From the NCBI RefSeq assembly GCF_900156815.1, contig NZ_FTOT01000001.1, positions 1-64,000 of the forward strand: a stretch of DNA of 64,000 nucleotides. The letters are read 5' to 3'. Under the pieces are notes generated by a model. That model did no database searches, was not told where the DNA came from, and worked only from the letters and a program-made list of their open reading frames with translations. This document shows, in pieces, positions 17,506 through 25,891 of this stretch (the first letter of the stretch is position 1; each line of letters opens with the position of its first letter). The DNA is from Gemmobacter megaterium. Its GTDB lineage: Bacteria > Pseudomonadota > Alphaproteobacteria > Rhodobacterales > Rhodobacteraceae. A program made the translations under genes and the position numbers.

Positions 17506-19581
17506 ATGAACATTATCGGCGGACTGAACTTTCGGACATTCATCAACGATTTCGCACCCGAGATTGAACTCTACGGTGCCTATGACGTGACAACCAGCGT
17601 CGTGAACGGTCGCATATATGTCTATGTCAGCGGCTATTACGACGATGGCATCCAGATTCTGACCATGGCCGAGGACGGAACGCTGACGCCAGCAGGCGCC
17701 ATTTCCGACACGGCCCAGATCGGGCTGAACGGTCCGACGCGGATGGAAGTCGTCACCGCCGGCAGCAATACCTATCTTGTCGTGACAGGCTATGACAACG
17801 ATGCGCTGAACGTCTTTCGCATCGACGAACGTCGCGCGACCGAGGGCCAGCTGATCCATGTGGACACCAAGTTCAACGCGGGAGAGGCGTTGCTGGACCG
17901 CGCCTTCGGCTTTGGCGTGGCCAAGGTTGGCAACAACACCTTCATTGTCACCACTTCGGATACGCAGGATGCGATCGTTGTGCACCGTATGGCGGACAAT
18001 GGGAGGCTGACGCTGACCGATACGATCCGCGACACGGCCAGCCCCACCCTGAACCTTGACGGGGCGGGCAAGCCGGTTGTCCATGCGATCGGCAACCAGA
18101 CCTATATCTTTGTCGGCGGCTACAACGATGCCGGGATCAGCGGCTTCACGCTCAGCAATCAGGGAAAGCTGAGCCATGTGTCGAGCTTTGACCAGACCGG
18201 CACCTACTATGCCGAGATGACCTCGATGACGGTGGGGGGCAAGCATTACCTATTTGCGTCGACCAATTCGTCTGGCGGCAATCTCGACAGTTTCCGCATC
18301 GAAGCGGATGGGTCGCTGACCTCGCTGGGCGGTTCCACGGTGGGCTTCCTGAAGGATCTCAAGACCATCACCATCGAGGGGGTGTCCTTCCTGGTCGGTG
18401 CGCGCAACGGGCAGGACACGGTGCTGCTGATGTCCTTCACCGAGGCCGAAGGCATTGTCACGGTTCAAAGCATTACCGACAACACCCAGCTTGATGGCGT
18501 GTCCGGCACCCATCACATCCAGATCGGCAGCCGCCACTTCCTGCTTGCCGGCGCGGTGAACAGCAGCCGGGTCAGCGTCCACGAGATCGGGGCAGAGGGC
18601 GAGGCGATGATCGGCACCTCGGGTGCCGATGCCATGCTGGGGCTGAACGGCGATGACGAATTGCTTGGCCGTGGTGGCAATGACACGCTGTTCGGCGGCG
18701 ATGGAAACGACGTGCTGTCCGGCGGAAGCGGGGCCGACATGTTGTTCGGCGGGGCCGAGGACGATGTGCTGATCGGCGGTGCGGGCAACGATGTCCTGCA
18801 TGGCGGCGCCGGGGCCGATGTGCTGATCGGCGGGGCCGGGCGCGACAAGGCGGTTTACCAGGGATCGTCGGCCGGGGTGGATGTCAACCTTGCCACAGGC
18901 CGGGCCAGCGGCGGGGATGCCGAAGGCGATATCCTTGGCGGGATCGAGGATATCGACGGCAGTGCACATGCCGATACCCTGACCGGCGATGCAGGCGACA
19001 ACCGCCTCAGCGGCCAGGCTGGCGATGACGTGCTGGACGGTGGCGGCGGGAACGACAACCTTCAGGGCGGCGGTGGCAACGACCTGCTGTATGGCGGTGA
19101 CGGCAACGATACCCTGAATGGCAGTGGCGGCGCCGATCTGCTGGAGGGTGGCACCGGGAACGACAAGCTCAAGGGCGGCGGCGGGAACGACACGCTGGAC
19201 GGCGGCGATGGGCGCGACAATCTGGCCGGGGGCAATGGAAATGACCTGCTGCTTGGCGCCGGTGGCAATGACCGGCTGAACGGCGGCAAGGGGCATGACA
19301 CGCTGGACGGCGGCCAGGGCAATGATACGCTTATCGGTGGCGCCGGGCGCGATGTGTTCGTCTTTGCCGACGGGTTTGGCAATGATGTCGTCAAGGATTT
19401 CCAGACCGGCACCGACCAGATCGACCTGAGCGGTCTGTCCAGCCTGAATTCGCTGGCCGATGTGCTGGACCGGGCCATCACCTTCCGGGGCGATACGGTG
19501 ATCCAGATTGATCAGGACACCTCGATCCTTCTGGAAGGCGTGAACCGCAACGCCCTTGGCGACGGCGACTTCCTGTTCTGA
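17506..19581 (+). CDS. Large RTX calcium-binding protein with N-terminal beta-propeller-like domain
   Basis: The 691-residue product has two parts. Residues about 1-360 form repeated blades of the pattern 'gr-tYvyVsGYyDdGI' and 'LtptgtisDt', resembling a seven-bladed propeller of the lactonase or WD type. Residues about 365-640 are RTX nonapeptides (GGxGNDxLx) that bind calcium, in two blocks separated by a linker containing VNLATGRASGGDAEGD. The tail with FQTGTDQIDLSGL and a DGDFLF end is typical of type I secretion signals. No N-terminal signal peptide is seen, so export by a type I system is likely, but no ABC/MFP genes are in the window. The ATG at 17506 has a GGGG box 5 bases upstream; ATG 17488 is the alternative. 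Confidence 0.88.
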   Translation: MNIIGGLNFRTFINDFAPEIELYGAYDVTTSVVNGRIYVYVSGYYDDGIQILTMAEDGTLTPAGAISDTAQIGLNGPTRMEVVTAGSNTYLVVTGYDNDALNVFRIDERRATEGQLIHVDTKFNAGEALLDRAFGFGVAKVGNNTFIVTTSDTQDAIVVHRMADNGRLTLTDTIRDTASPTLNLDGAGKPVVHAIGNQTYIFVGGYNDAGISGFTLSNQGKLSHVSSFDQTGTYYAEMTSMTVGGKHYLFASTNSSGGNLDSFRIEADGSLTSLGGSTVGFLKDLKTITIEGVSFLVGARNGQDTVLLMSFTEAEGIVTVQSITDNTQLDGVSGTHHIQIGSRHFLLAGAVNSSRVSVHEIGAEGEAMIGTSGADAMLGLNGDDELLGRGGNDTLFGGDGNDVLSGGSGADMLFGGAEDDVLIGGAGNDVLHGGAGADVLIGGAGRDKAVYQGSSAGVDVNLATGRASGGDAEGDILGGIEDIDGSAHADTLTGDAGDNRLSGQAGDDVLDGGGGNDNLQGGGGNDLLYGGDGNDTLNGSGGADLLEGGTGNDKLKGGGGNDTLDGGDGRDNLAGGNGNDLLLGAGGNDRLNGGKGHDTLDGGQGNDTLIGGAGRDVFVFADGFGNDVVKDFQTGTDQIDLSGLSSLNSLADVLDRAITFRGDTVIQIDQDTSILLEGVNRNALGDGDFLF

Positions 19582-19589
19582 TCCGCGTG

Positions 19590-19610
19590 CCCTGCCGCCT
19601 TGCGGCGGGG
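19590..19610 (+). terminator. Stem-loop after the RTX gene
   Basis: CCCTGCCGC-CTT-GCGGCGGGG forms a 9-base-pair stem 8 bases after the RTX stop. A weak T-containing stretch (cttcgccttc) follows, so termination is probable but not classic. Confidence 0.5.
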
Positions 19611-19675
19611 CTTCGCCTTCCGTATATCGGGCATGACCGCCGCGGCATGGCTCCGGTGGCAAGCCGAGGAATACC

Positions 19676-20803
19676 ATGCGCGCCGAGACCCTGAACAACG
19701 TTGCCGCGATCGAGAAGTCGCTCAAGCTGCTGGCCCAGCGGATGGACTGGGAGACGGCGCCGCACCGGCTGGAAGAGTTCGACGCGCTGATCGAGGCGCC
19801 GGACCTGTGGAATGACCCGGCCAAGGCGCAAAAGCTGATGCGCGAACGTCAGGCCCTGATCGACGCGGTGGCCACCTACAAACGCATCGCGCAAGGTCTG
19901 AAGGACAATGTCGAGCTGATCGAGCTGGGCGAGATGGAGGATGACGCCGAAATCGTCGCCGAGGCAGAGGACAGCCTGAAGGCGCTTTTGGCCGATGCCG
20001 CCGAAAAGGAACTGGAGGCCCTGCTGGACGGCGAGGCCGACAGCAACGATACCTTCCTGGAAATCAACGCCGGGGCAGGTGGCACCGAAAGCCAGGACTG
20101 GGCCGAAATGCTGGCGCGCATGTACACAAGGTGGGCCGAGCGCAAGGGCTACAAGGTTGAACTGCAATCCGAAACGCCGGGCGAGGAAGCGGGCATCAAG
20201 TCGGTATCGTACCGCGTCTCGGGCCTCAATGCCTATGGGTGGCTGAAATCGGAATCGGGCGTGCACCGTCTGGTGCGGATCAGCCCCTTTGGCTCTGGTG
20301 ACAAGCGGCAGACCTCTTTCGCCTCGGTCTGGGTCTATCCGGTGGTGGACGACAATATCGAGATCGACATTCCCGCCAATGACATCCGGATCGACACCTA
20401 TCGTTCCTCCGGGGCAGGGGGGCAGCACGTCAACACGACCGACTCGGCCGTGCGGATCACCCACTTGCCGACCAATATCGTTGTCACCTCGTCGATGAAA
20501 TCGCAGCACCAGAACCGTGAAGCGGCGATGAATGCGCTCAAGGCGCGGCTGTACCAGATGGAACTGGACCGTCGCAATGCCGCGATCAATGCGCAGCACG
20601 AGGCCAAGGGCGATGCAGGCTGGGGCAACCAGATCCGGTCTTATGTGTTGCAGCCTTACCAGATGGTCAAGGATCTGCGCACCAGCTACGAGACCAGCGA
20701 TACCCAGGGCGTGCTCGACGGCGATCTTGACCAGTTCATGGCGGCGACATTGGCGATGGATGTTGCCGGGAAATCCCGTGCAGAGGCGCAGGGCGACGAC
20801 TGA
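19676..20803 (+). CDS. prfB: Peptide chain release factor 2
   Basis: RF2 reads UGA and UAA stop codons and triggers peptide release. The 375-residue chain contains the stop-codon recognition tripeptide SPF at about residues 203-205 and the catalytic GGQ at about 248-250 in SSGAGGQHVN. The whole protein is in one frame from MRAETLNN; there is no internal UGA frameshift site like that of E. coli, so the usual RF2 autoregulation by frameshifting is absent. A GAGGA ribosome-binding site precedes the ATG. Confidence 0.97.
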   Translation: MRAETLNNVAAIEKSLKLLAQRMDWETAPHRLEEFDALIEAPDLWNDPAKAQKLMRERQALIDAVATYKRIAQGLKDNVELIELGEMEDDAEIVAEAEDSLKALLADAAEKELEALLDGEADSNDTFLEINAGAGGTESQDWAEMLARMYTRWAERKGYKVELQSETPGEEAGIKSVSYRVSGLNAYGWLKSESGVHRLVRISPFGSGDKRQTSFASVWVYPVVDDNIEIDIPANDIRIDTYRSSGAGGQHVNTTDSAVRITHLPTNIVVTSSMKSQHQNREAAMNALKARLYQMELDRRNAAINAQHEAKGDAGWGNQIRSYVLQPYQMVKDLRTSYETSDTQGVLDGDLDQFMAATLAMDVAGKSRAEAQGDD

Positions 20804-21021
20804 TCGCCGCCGCAGCCCGCTCTGATCGGCAGGTCGCGCGGGTTCAGTGCAGGCGCGTGATCCGTTCGTGATGCACATGGGCTGGTCGATCCAGAGACCC
20901 GGTGGGAGCCTGTGGCAGGGCGACCGGCGCGCTTGAGGCGATGGCACAAGATCACTTGCAAAAACATCTTTTCGTGCCTTGTCGTGCCGCCTAGTCTGGC
21001 CCTGTCCAGGGGAGGGACGCC

Positions 21022-21792
21022 ATGCACGAAAGCACCATTGCCGCGCCACCAGCCGAGATCCGGACCGTCACGCGGGCGGATCTGGCGGCAAGCCTGCGCG
21101 CGGGATGGCGGGATCTGACCCAGGCGCCGCTGTTCGGCCTGTTCTTCAGCCTGGTCTATGTGGCGGGGGGCTGGCTGTTGTGGTGGGCCCTGACCACGGC
21201 GGGGCAGCTTTGGTGGACGATTCCCGTCACACTGGGCTTTCCGTTGCTGGGTCCATTCATCGCCGTCGGGTTCTACGAGATCAGCCGCAGAATCGAGGTT
21301 GGCGCACCGCTGGATTGGGGCGCAGTGCTGGGCGTGATCTTTCGCCAGAAGGATCGCCAGATCCCCTCGATCGCAGCGGTTGTCGTGGTGTTTTTCCTGT
21401 TCTGGAACTTTCTGGCCCACATGATCTTTGCCCTGTTCATGGGGTTGCAGGTGATGACCAACATCTCCTCCAGTTATGAGGCGTTCCTGACCCCGCATGG
21501 CCTTGCCATGATCACGATGGGCACAGCCGTCGGCGCCGTGTTTTCTGCGGTGCTGTTTTCCATGACGGTTGTGGCCCTGCCGATGTTGCTGGACCGCGAG
21601 GTCGATTTCGTCACGGCCATGCTGACCTCGCTTGCGGTGGTGCGGCAAAGCCCGGCGGTCATGCTTGGGTGGGGGATGCTGATTGCGGTGCTGTTGTTCG
21701 TGGCGATGTTGCCTGCGTTTCTGGGCCTGTTCCTGGTGTTGCCGCTGCTTGGACATGCAAGCTGGCACCTGTATCGCAGGGCCCTGGGCTGA
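21022..21792 (+). CDS. DUF2189 family integral membrane protein
   Basis: The 256-residue protein has about six hydrophobic segments (for example around GLFFSLVYVAGGWLLWW, LGFPLLGPFIAVGFYEISRR, VVVVFFLFWNFLAHMIF and a C-terminal LLFVAMLPAFLGLFLVLPLLG). GPFIAVGFYEISRR and GHASWHLYRR are DUF2189 hallmarks. Relatives are often labelled cytochrome c oxidase subunit I-like by weak similarity, but no haem-copper ligand set is seen and function is unknown. A GGGAGGGA ribosome-binding site precedes the ATG. Confidence 0.85.
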   Translation: MHESTIAAPPAEIRTVTRADLAASLRAGWRDLTQAPLFGLFFSLVYVAGGWLLWWALTTAGQLWWTIPVTLGFPLLGPFIAVGFYEISRRIEVGAPLDWGAVLGVIFRQKDRQIPSIAAVVVVFFLFWNFLAHMIFALFMGLQVMTNISSSYEAFLTPHGLAMITMGTAVGAVFSAVLFSMTVVALPMLLDREVDFVTAMLTSLAVVRQSPAVMLGWGMLIAVLLFVAMLPAFLGLFLVLPLLGHASWHLYRRALG

Positions 21793-21801
21793 AACGACGA
21801 A

Positions 21802-21824
21802 CGCCGCAGGCGGGGCCTGCGGCG
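21802..21824. terminator. Bidirectional stem-loop between DUF2189 and bactofilin genes
   Basis: A perfect 10-base-pair stem CGCCGCAGGC/GCCTGCGGCG with a GGG loop lies between two convergent genes. Only a short ATTT follows on the plus strand. Confidence 0.55.
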
Positions 21825-21858
21825 GTATTTGGTGCGGTCTGATGGGGCGGCGGGCGGC

Positions 21859-22341
21859 TCAGTTGGCCGCCAGACCCGGCTTGGAGCCCTCTGCCAGCGG
21901 ATCGTCCTGACGCTGCACCGAGCCTTCGAAATGCGCCCCGGATTCGATGGCGATGGTCTTGTGGATGATGTCGCCTTCGACCCGCGCGGTCGAGGTCAGG
22001 CGCACCTTGAGGCCACGCACGCGGCCGATGACCCGGCCGTTGATCACGATGTCATCGGCAACGATTTCGCCGCGGATCGTGGCGCTTTCGCCGACGGTCA
22101 GCAGATGGGCGCGGATATCGCCCTCGACCACACCTTCGACCTGAATGTCGCCGGTGGTCTTCAGATTGCCCACAACGGTCAGGTCCGACGACAGTACAGA
22201 TGCCGCAGGCTTGCCGCGCGACACGGGTGCGGCGAAATCCGAACCGGATTTGCCACCGACTGCCGACGAAGCCTCGGGCACTTTCTTCTCCGGCTCGGAG
22301 GCCTTGGGACCGGGTTCATTGATCCTGGATTTAGAAAACAT
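21859..22341 (-). CDS. bacA: Bactofilin cytoskeletal protein
   Basis: Bactofilins polymerise without nucleotide into membrane-associated filaments that place cell-wall enzymes. The 160-residue protein has a disordered charged N-terminus (residues 1-45) and a right-handed beta-helix core marked by VVGNLKTTGDIQVEGVVEGDI, VGESATIRGEIVADDIVINGRVIG and GDIIHKTIAIESGAHFEGSV. Its start overlaps the end of the upstream M23 peptidase gene by 11 bases, so the two are translationally coupled. The pairing matches the BacA-LmdC module described in stalked and budding alphaproteobacteria. The gene symbol is by analogy. Confidence 0.92.
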   Translation of the reverse strand: MFSKSRINEPGPKASEPEKKVPEASSAVGGKSGSDFAAPVSRGKPAASVLSSDLTVVGNLKTTGDIQVEGVVEGDIRAHLLTVGESATIRGEIVADDIVINGRVIGRVRGLKVRLTSTARVEGDIIHKTIAIESGAHFEGSVQRQDDPLAEGSKPGLAAN

Positions 22342-23671
22342 TGCTCGCTGCCTTGATGTAGATCATCGGATTGACGGGTTTGCCGTTCACCCTCACTTCG
22401 TAGTGCAGATGGGTGCCGGTAGAACGTCCTGTACTTCCCATATCACCGATCCGGTCCCCGCGCGAGACCCGTTGGCCCTCCTTCACGCGGATTTCGGACA
22501 TATGGGCATAGAGGGTTTCTATTCCGAACTCGTGCTGGACGATGACGGTTTTGCCATACCCGGAATGCCAGCCGGCCTTTTTCACCACACCGTCGCCTGC
22601 GGTGTAGATCGGCGTGCCGCGACCGGCGGCGAAATCGGTGCCCGAATGCATCCGGCGGCCCGCACCCTTGGGATCGCGGCGATAGCCGAAGCCAGAGGTA
22701 AAGCGGAATCCGCTTTTCACCGGCATGGCAAAGGGCAGCTTGGCGGCGGCGAGGCGGTAGAGCGCCATTTCATCCAGCCCGTTCAGCACCCGGTTCGCGC
22801 GCAGTTCGTCGTCGGACACATCGTTGCCCTTGGTGGAAATCCGCAGCGGCCCAAGCGGCCCCCCCTGGCCGGAATAGCCGCGGCGAACCTGGCGCAAAAC
22901 CTCGTCGGGTTTGAGCCCGGCCGAGCGGAACATGCGATCCAGCGGTTCCATCGACACGGCGACGGCATCTTCCAGCGTGCGGAAGATTTCGTCGTTGCGC
23001 TTTTCCAGCTTGCGTTTCGCGTCGCTTACCGCGCGGGCCTCGGCGCGGGCGGCTTCGGCGGTCTGCACCATGGTGTCCCGTTCAACCGCGGTGGCCCCTA
23101 GGGTGGCGGCCAGAAGATCCAGCGTCGTTTCCATGTCGCGGGCGCGGGCGGCCTCGGGGCTGCCTTCGCCGCCCTGTGCGATCAGCTCGCCTTTCAGCGC
23201 GGCGGCTTCGGCGCGGGCGTCTTCGCGCTCGCGGATGGTGCGGCGCAGGGTCAGTTGCACCACGTCCAGCCCGGTCTCCACCTCTTTGCGGCGGTCTTCG
23301 GAGGCCAGCAGCAGCGATTGCATCTGCGAGACCTTGGCGAGTGCCTGGTTGAAACGTTCCTGTGCGCGCACGGCTTCCTGCGCGCGTTCGTCGCGTTCGC
23401 GCGACAGGGCATCGAGCCGCCGTTCGAATTCGGTGACAGAGCGTTGCGCCTGTTCACGGGCGTTTCCGGCGCTCAGATAGTCGATCATCAGAATGGAGGT
23501 CGCCAGGATCGTCCAGGCGACCAGCGCGCCCCCGACGACGGTGGCAATCGCCTGCGTCAGCGGGCGCAGCCGGACAAAGCGGGTTTCGGTATCGGATTTC
23601 AGGAACAGCCGTTGCTCGGGAAATCGTCGTTCAAGTGCGTGATTCACCCGCTGCAAAAGGCGTTGCGGCAT
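22331..23671 (-). CDS. M23 family peptidoglycan endopeptidase (LmdC-like)
   Basis: The 446-residue protein has a cytoplasmic basic N-terminus, one transmembrane helix (about 40-66), a long periplasmic coiled coil (about 70-220, runs of REQAQRSVTEFERRLD type) and a C-terminal LytM/M23 domain. Its zinc ligands are HSGTDFAAG (His, Asp) and HLHYEV. Such proteins cleave crosslinks in peptidoglycan. The architecture and overlap with a bactofilin gene match LmdC, which a bactofilin localises. Its minus-strand promoter should lie in 23672-23800; a possible -35 TTGCAC is visible there but the -10 is poor. Confidence 0.92.
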   Translation of the reverse strand: MPQRLLQRVNHALERRFPEQRLFLKSDTETRFVRLRPLTQAIATVVGGALVAWTILATSILMIDYLSAGNAREQAQRSVTEFERRLDALSRERDERAQEAVRAQERFNQALAKVSQMQSLLLASEDRRKEVETGLDVVQLTLRRTIREREDARAEAAALKGELIAQGGEGSPEAARARDMETTLDLLAATLGATAVERDTMVQTAEAARAEARAVSDAKRKLEKRNDEIFRTLEDAVAVSMEPLDRMFRSAGLKPDEVLRQVRRGYSGQGGPLGPLRISTKGNDVSDDELRANRVLNGLDEMALYRLAAAKLPFAMPVKSGFRFTSGFGYRRDPKGAGRRMHSGTDFAAGRGTPIYTAGDGVVKKAGWHSGYGKTVIVQHEFGIETLYAHMSEIRVKEGQRVSRGDRIGDMGSTGRSTGTHLHYEVRVNGKPVNPMIYIKAASNVF

Positions 23672-23726
23672 CGGCCCGTTGTCCCCGTTCCAGATGGCCC
23701 GGACCTGTGCCCGGACATTTGAGGCG

Positions 23727-23742
23727 GCGCCCGCACGGGCGC
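23727..23742 (-). other. Short perfect hairpin upstream of the M23 gene
   Basis: GCGCCCG-CA-CGGGCGC, 7 base pairs, lies in the leader between the DUF455 and M23 genes. It may be the terminator of the DUF455 transcript, whose stop is at 23814, or a leader structure. Confidence 0.35.
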
Positions 23743-23813
23743 GGCCATTTCCCCGAGCAGATGCTTAGCCGTCCGGGGCGGCACCGTGCAACCTTTCGGT
23801 TCCCAAAAAACGC

Positions 23814-24662
23814 TTAGTCCGTGGATTTGCGCGAGATCCCGCCGAATGCTGCGGCCGACTCCTCGGCCAATGGCCAGTAGAAGTCGGGCGGCAGACCGGC
23901 CTCGGCCCGTTTTTCCTCGTTGAATGGCGGTTTGAGCGCGCCGTGGAAATATCGTCGCACCAGATCGTGAAAGACATCTTTCGGATCCAGTTCATGGCGC
24001 CCGCACAGGAAGTGGAACCACTTCGACCCATAGGCGACATGGCCGACTTCCTCGGCATAGATCACCTCCAGCGCGGCAATGGCGGCATCGTCCCCGGCCT
24101 TGCGGAAGATGTCGATCATCTGCGGCGTGACATCCAGGCCCCGCGCCTCCAGCACCATGGGCACCACGGCAAGGCGGCCCATGAAATCGTCGCGCGTGTC
24201 CTCGGCGGCGCGCCACATTCCGGCATGGGCGGGGAGGTCGCCATAGCGGCTGCCGTGGTTTTCCAGGCAATCGCACATCAGGTTGAAGTGCTTGCATTCC
24301 TCGTCGGCGGCCTTGACCCAGTCGTCATAAAAGCCAAGCGGCATAGGCACATGAGAAAACCGCGCGATGATGTCCCAGTGCAGATCCACCGCGTTCAGTT
24401 CGATATGGGCCACCGCGTGAAGCAGTGCCAGACGCCCCGGCAGCGTTCCTGGCCTGCGTCGCGGCATGTCGCGCGGGGCCAGCAATTCGGGCCGTTCGGG
24501 GCGTGCCGGCCGGTCTGGCGGGGCGCAGTGCCCGATCTCCAGCGGTGTGCCGGTGGCGCGGGCGGCAAACCACGTTGCCGCATGGCGCCGCCCCAGCGCG
24601 GTCTTTTCGCGCCCGTCGGCGCAGGTCAGCACCTCGACCGCCATTTCCGCCAGTGTTGCCAT
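23814..24662 (-). CDS. DUF455 ferritin-like protein
   Basis: The 282-residue product has the DUF455 di-iron pattern: AHIELNAVDLHWDI, then ADEECKHFNLMCDCLE, then YAEEVGHVAYGSKWFHFL, giving the E/ExxH pairs of a ferritin-like four-helix bundle. The fold is related to the tRNA hydroxylase MiaE, but the substrate of DUF455 proteins is not established. The ATG at 24662 follows a GAGAGGCGAC ribosome-binding site; an upstream in-frame start would add 13 residues. Gap of 87 bases from ppk2 on the same strand. Confidence 0.88.
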   Translation of the reverse strand: MATLAEMAVEVLTCADGREKTALGRRHAATWFAARATGTPLEIGHCAPPDRPARPERPELLAPRDMPRRRPGTLPGRLALLHAVAHIELNAVDLHWDIIARFSHVPMPLGFYDDWVKAADEECKHFNLMCDCLENHGSRYGDLPAHAGMWRAAEDTRDDFMGRLAVVPMVLEARGLDVTPQMIDIFRKAGDDAAIAALEVIYAEEVGHVAYGSKWFHFLCGRHELDPKDVFHDLVRRYFHGALKPPFNEEKRAEAGLPPDFYWPLAEESAAAFGGISRKSTD

Positions 24663-24749
24663 TGTCGCCTCTCTGCCATGTCCCGAGACCGGGCATATCA
24701 AGCCGGACCCGCCCGTGCAAACCGGGCAGGTTCGGCGCGATCGCCCGCC

Positions 24750-25730
24750 TTAGCCAGAGCGGGCGACCGGACCGCCGACATCCAGCACATGCGAGGCCCG
24801 GCCCACGATCAGCGGATCGGGGGCCTGGACGACCGACAGATCCTTGTCGGGATAGTCGATGGTGGACAGGAAATGGCGCATACAGTTCAGCCGGGCGCGT
24901 TTCTTGTCGTTAGATTTGACGATCACCCAAGGCGCATCTGCGGTGTCGGTGTAAAAGAACATCGCCTCCTTGGCGTCGGTATACTCCTGCCACTTGTCGA
25001 GGCTTGCCTTGTCGATGGGCGACAGCTTCCAGCGTTTCAGGGGGTCGGTCTCGCGGGCCAGAAACCGCGCGTGCTGTTCGGCTTGTGTGACCGAGAACCA
25101 GTATTTGTAAAGCCGTATCCCCGAGCGGACCAGCATCCGTTCCAGATCCGGCGCCTCGCGCATGAATTCCAGGTATTCCGACGGGGTGCAAAAGCCCATC
25201 ACCCGTTCGACACCCGCGCGGTTGTACCAGCTGCGGTCAAAGAACACGATTTCCCCGGTGGTCGGCAGATGCTGGATATAGCGCTGAAAGTACCATTCGC
25301 CCCGTTCCTTGTCCGATGGCTTGGTCAGCGCGACGACGCGGGCATAGCGGGGGTTCAGATGTTCCATGAACCGCTTGATCGTGCCGCCCTTGCCGGCGGC
25401 GTCGCGCCCTTCCATCAGGATCACGAACTTCTGCCCGGTTTCCTGCGCCCAGATCTGCACCTTCAGAAGCTCGGCCTGCAATCTGGCCTTTTCGGCCTCA
25501 TATGCGGCGCGGCCCATGCGGTGTGGATACGGGTAGCGCCCGGATTCGAAACTGGCGCGGATCTGTTCCGGCGTGGTGATCGCAGGAAGGTGCCGTGGGG
25601 CGCGCGGGACAGGCGCGACCGCCGGGGCCGCAGCAGAGGGGGACGCATCAGGATCTGCGGTGCTCGCCTGGTCCGGGGGGGCGATGGCTTCTTCGGACGC
25701 GGTGGCGGTTGCGATCCTGTCCTGGGGCAT
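24750..25730 (-). CDS. ppk2: Polyphosphate kinase 2
   Basis: PPK2 transfers phosphate between polyphosphate and nucleoside diphosphates. The 326-residue protein has an Ala/Pro-rich N-terminal arm of about 50 residues, then the P-loop EGRDAAGKGGTIKRF, LNPRYARVVALTKPSDKERGEWYFQRYI, the lid FDRSWYNRAGVERVMGFC, and SPIDKASLDKWQEYTDAK, all conserved in class I PPK2. It is preceded by an AAGGAG ribosome-binding site and a minus-strand promoter with a perfect FNR-type site (25779-25820). Expression should therefore rise when oxygen is low. Confidence 0.95.
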   Translation of the reverse strand: MPQDRIATATASEEAIAPPDQASTADPDASPSAAAPAVAPVPRAPRHLPAITTPEQIRASFESGRYPYPHRMGRAAYEAEKARLQAELLKVQIWAQETGQKFVILMEGRDAAGKGGTIKRFMEHLNPRYARVVALTKPSDKERGEWYFQRYIQHLPTTGEIVFFDRSWYNRAGVERVMGFCTPSEYLEFMREAPDLERMLVRSGIRLYKYWFSVTQAEQHARFLARETDPLKRWKLSPIDKASLDKWQEYTDAKEAMFFYTDTADAPWVIVKSNDKKRARLNCMRHFLSTIDYPDKDLSVVQAPDPLIVGRASHVLDVGGPVARSG

Positions 25731-25778
25731 CGGGCGTCTCCTTGGCTATGACGAGTCGGTGGCGGGTGAAACGCAGCC

Positions 25779-25820
25779 TATATAGGACAGTTTGCCGCAA
25801 AGCGCCTTGATCGGTATCAA
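25779..25820 (-). promoter_or_regulatory. Class-II FnrL/FNR-dependent promoter of ppk2
   Basis: TTGAT-CGGT-ATCAA at 25807-25820 is a perfect FNR/FnrL consensus palindrome. A -10 box TATATA lies at 25784-25779 on the minus strand. If transcription starts at 25772, the FNR site is centred at -41.5 and the -10 at -12 to -7, the textbook class-II activated arrangement. The site is nested in a further inverted repeat (AAAGCGCC at 25799-25806, GGCGCTTT at 25823-25830). Confidence 0.75.
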
Positions 25821-25860
25821 TCGGCGCTTTCATGTCGTCCGGGGCCTGCCCGGATGCGCA

Positions 25861-25891
25861 GAGGCGGTGGCACCAAGGATGCCACCGCCTC
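25861..25891. other. Strong 12-base-pair hairpin in the ppk2-GST gap
   Basis: GAGGCGGTGGCA (25861-25872) and TGCCACCGCCTC (25880-25891) pair perfectly around a 7-base loop. No T-run follows on either strand. It could be part of a small RNA, an operator or a boundary element. Confidence 0.5.

Noticed and set aside
18600-19350. Regularly spaced repeats that resemble a CRISPR array
   Set aside because: They are the 27-base coding repeats of RTX nonapeptides in frame; there are no unique spacers of constant length and no cas genes.
19676-19780. Possible RF2 frameshift site
   Set aside because: The frame is continuous from the ATG with no early UGA.
21022-21792. DUF2189 protein as a cytochrome oxidase subunit
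   Set aside because: No haem or copper ligand histidine set is present; the label in relatives is a weak similarity.
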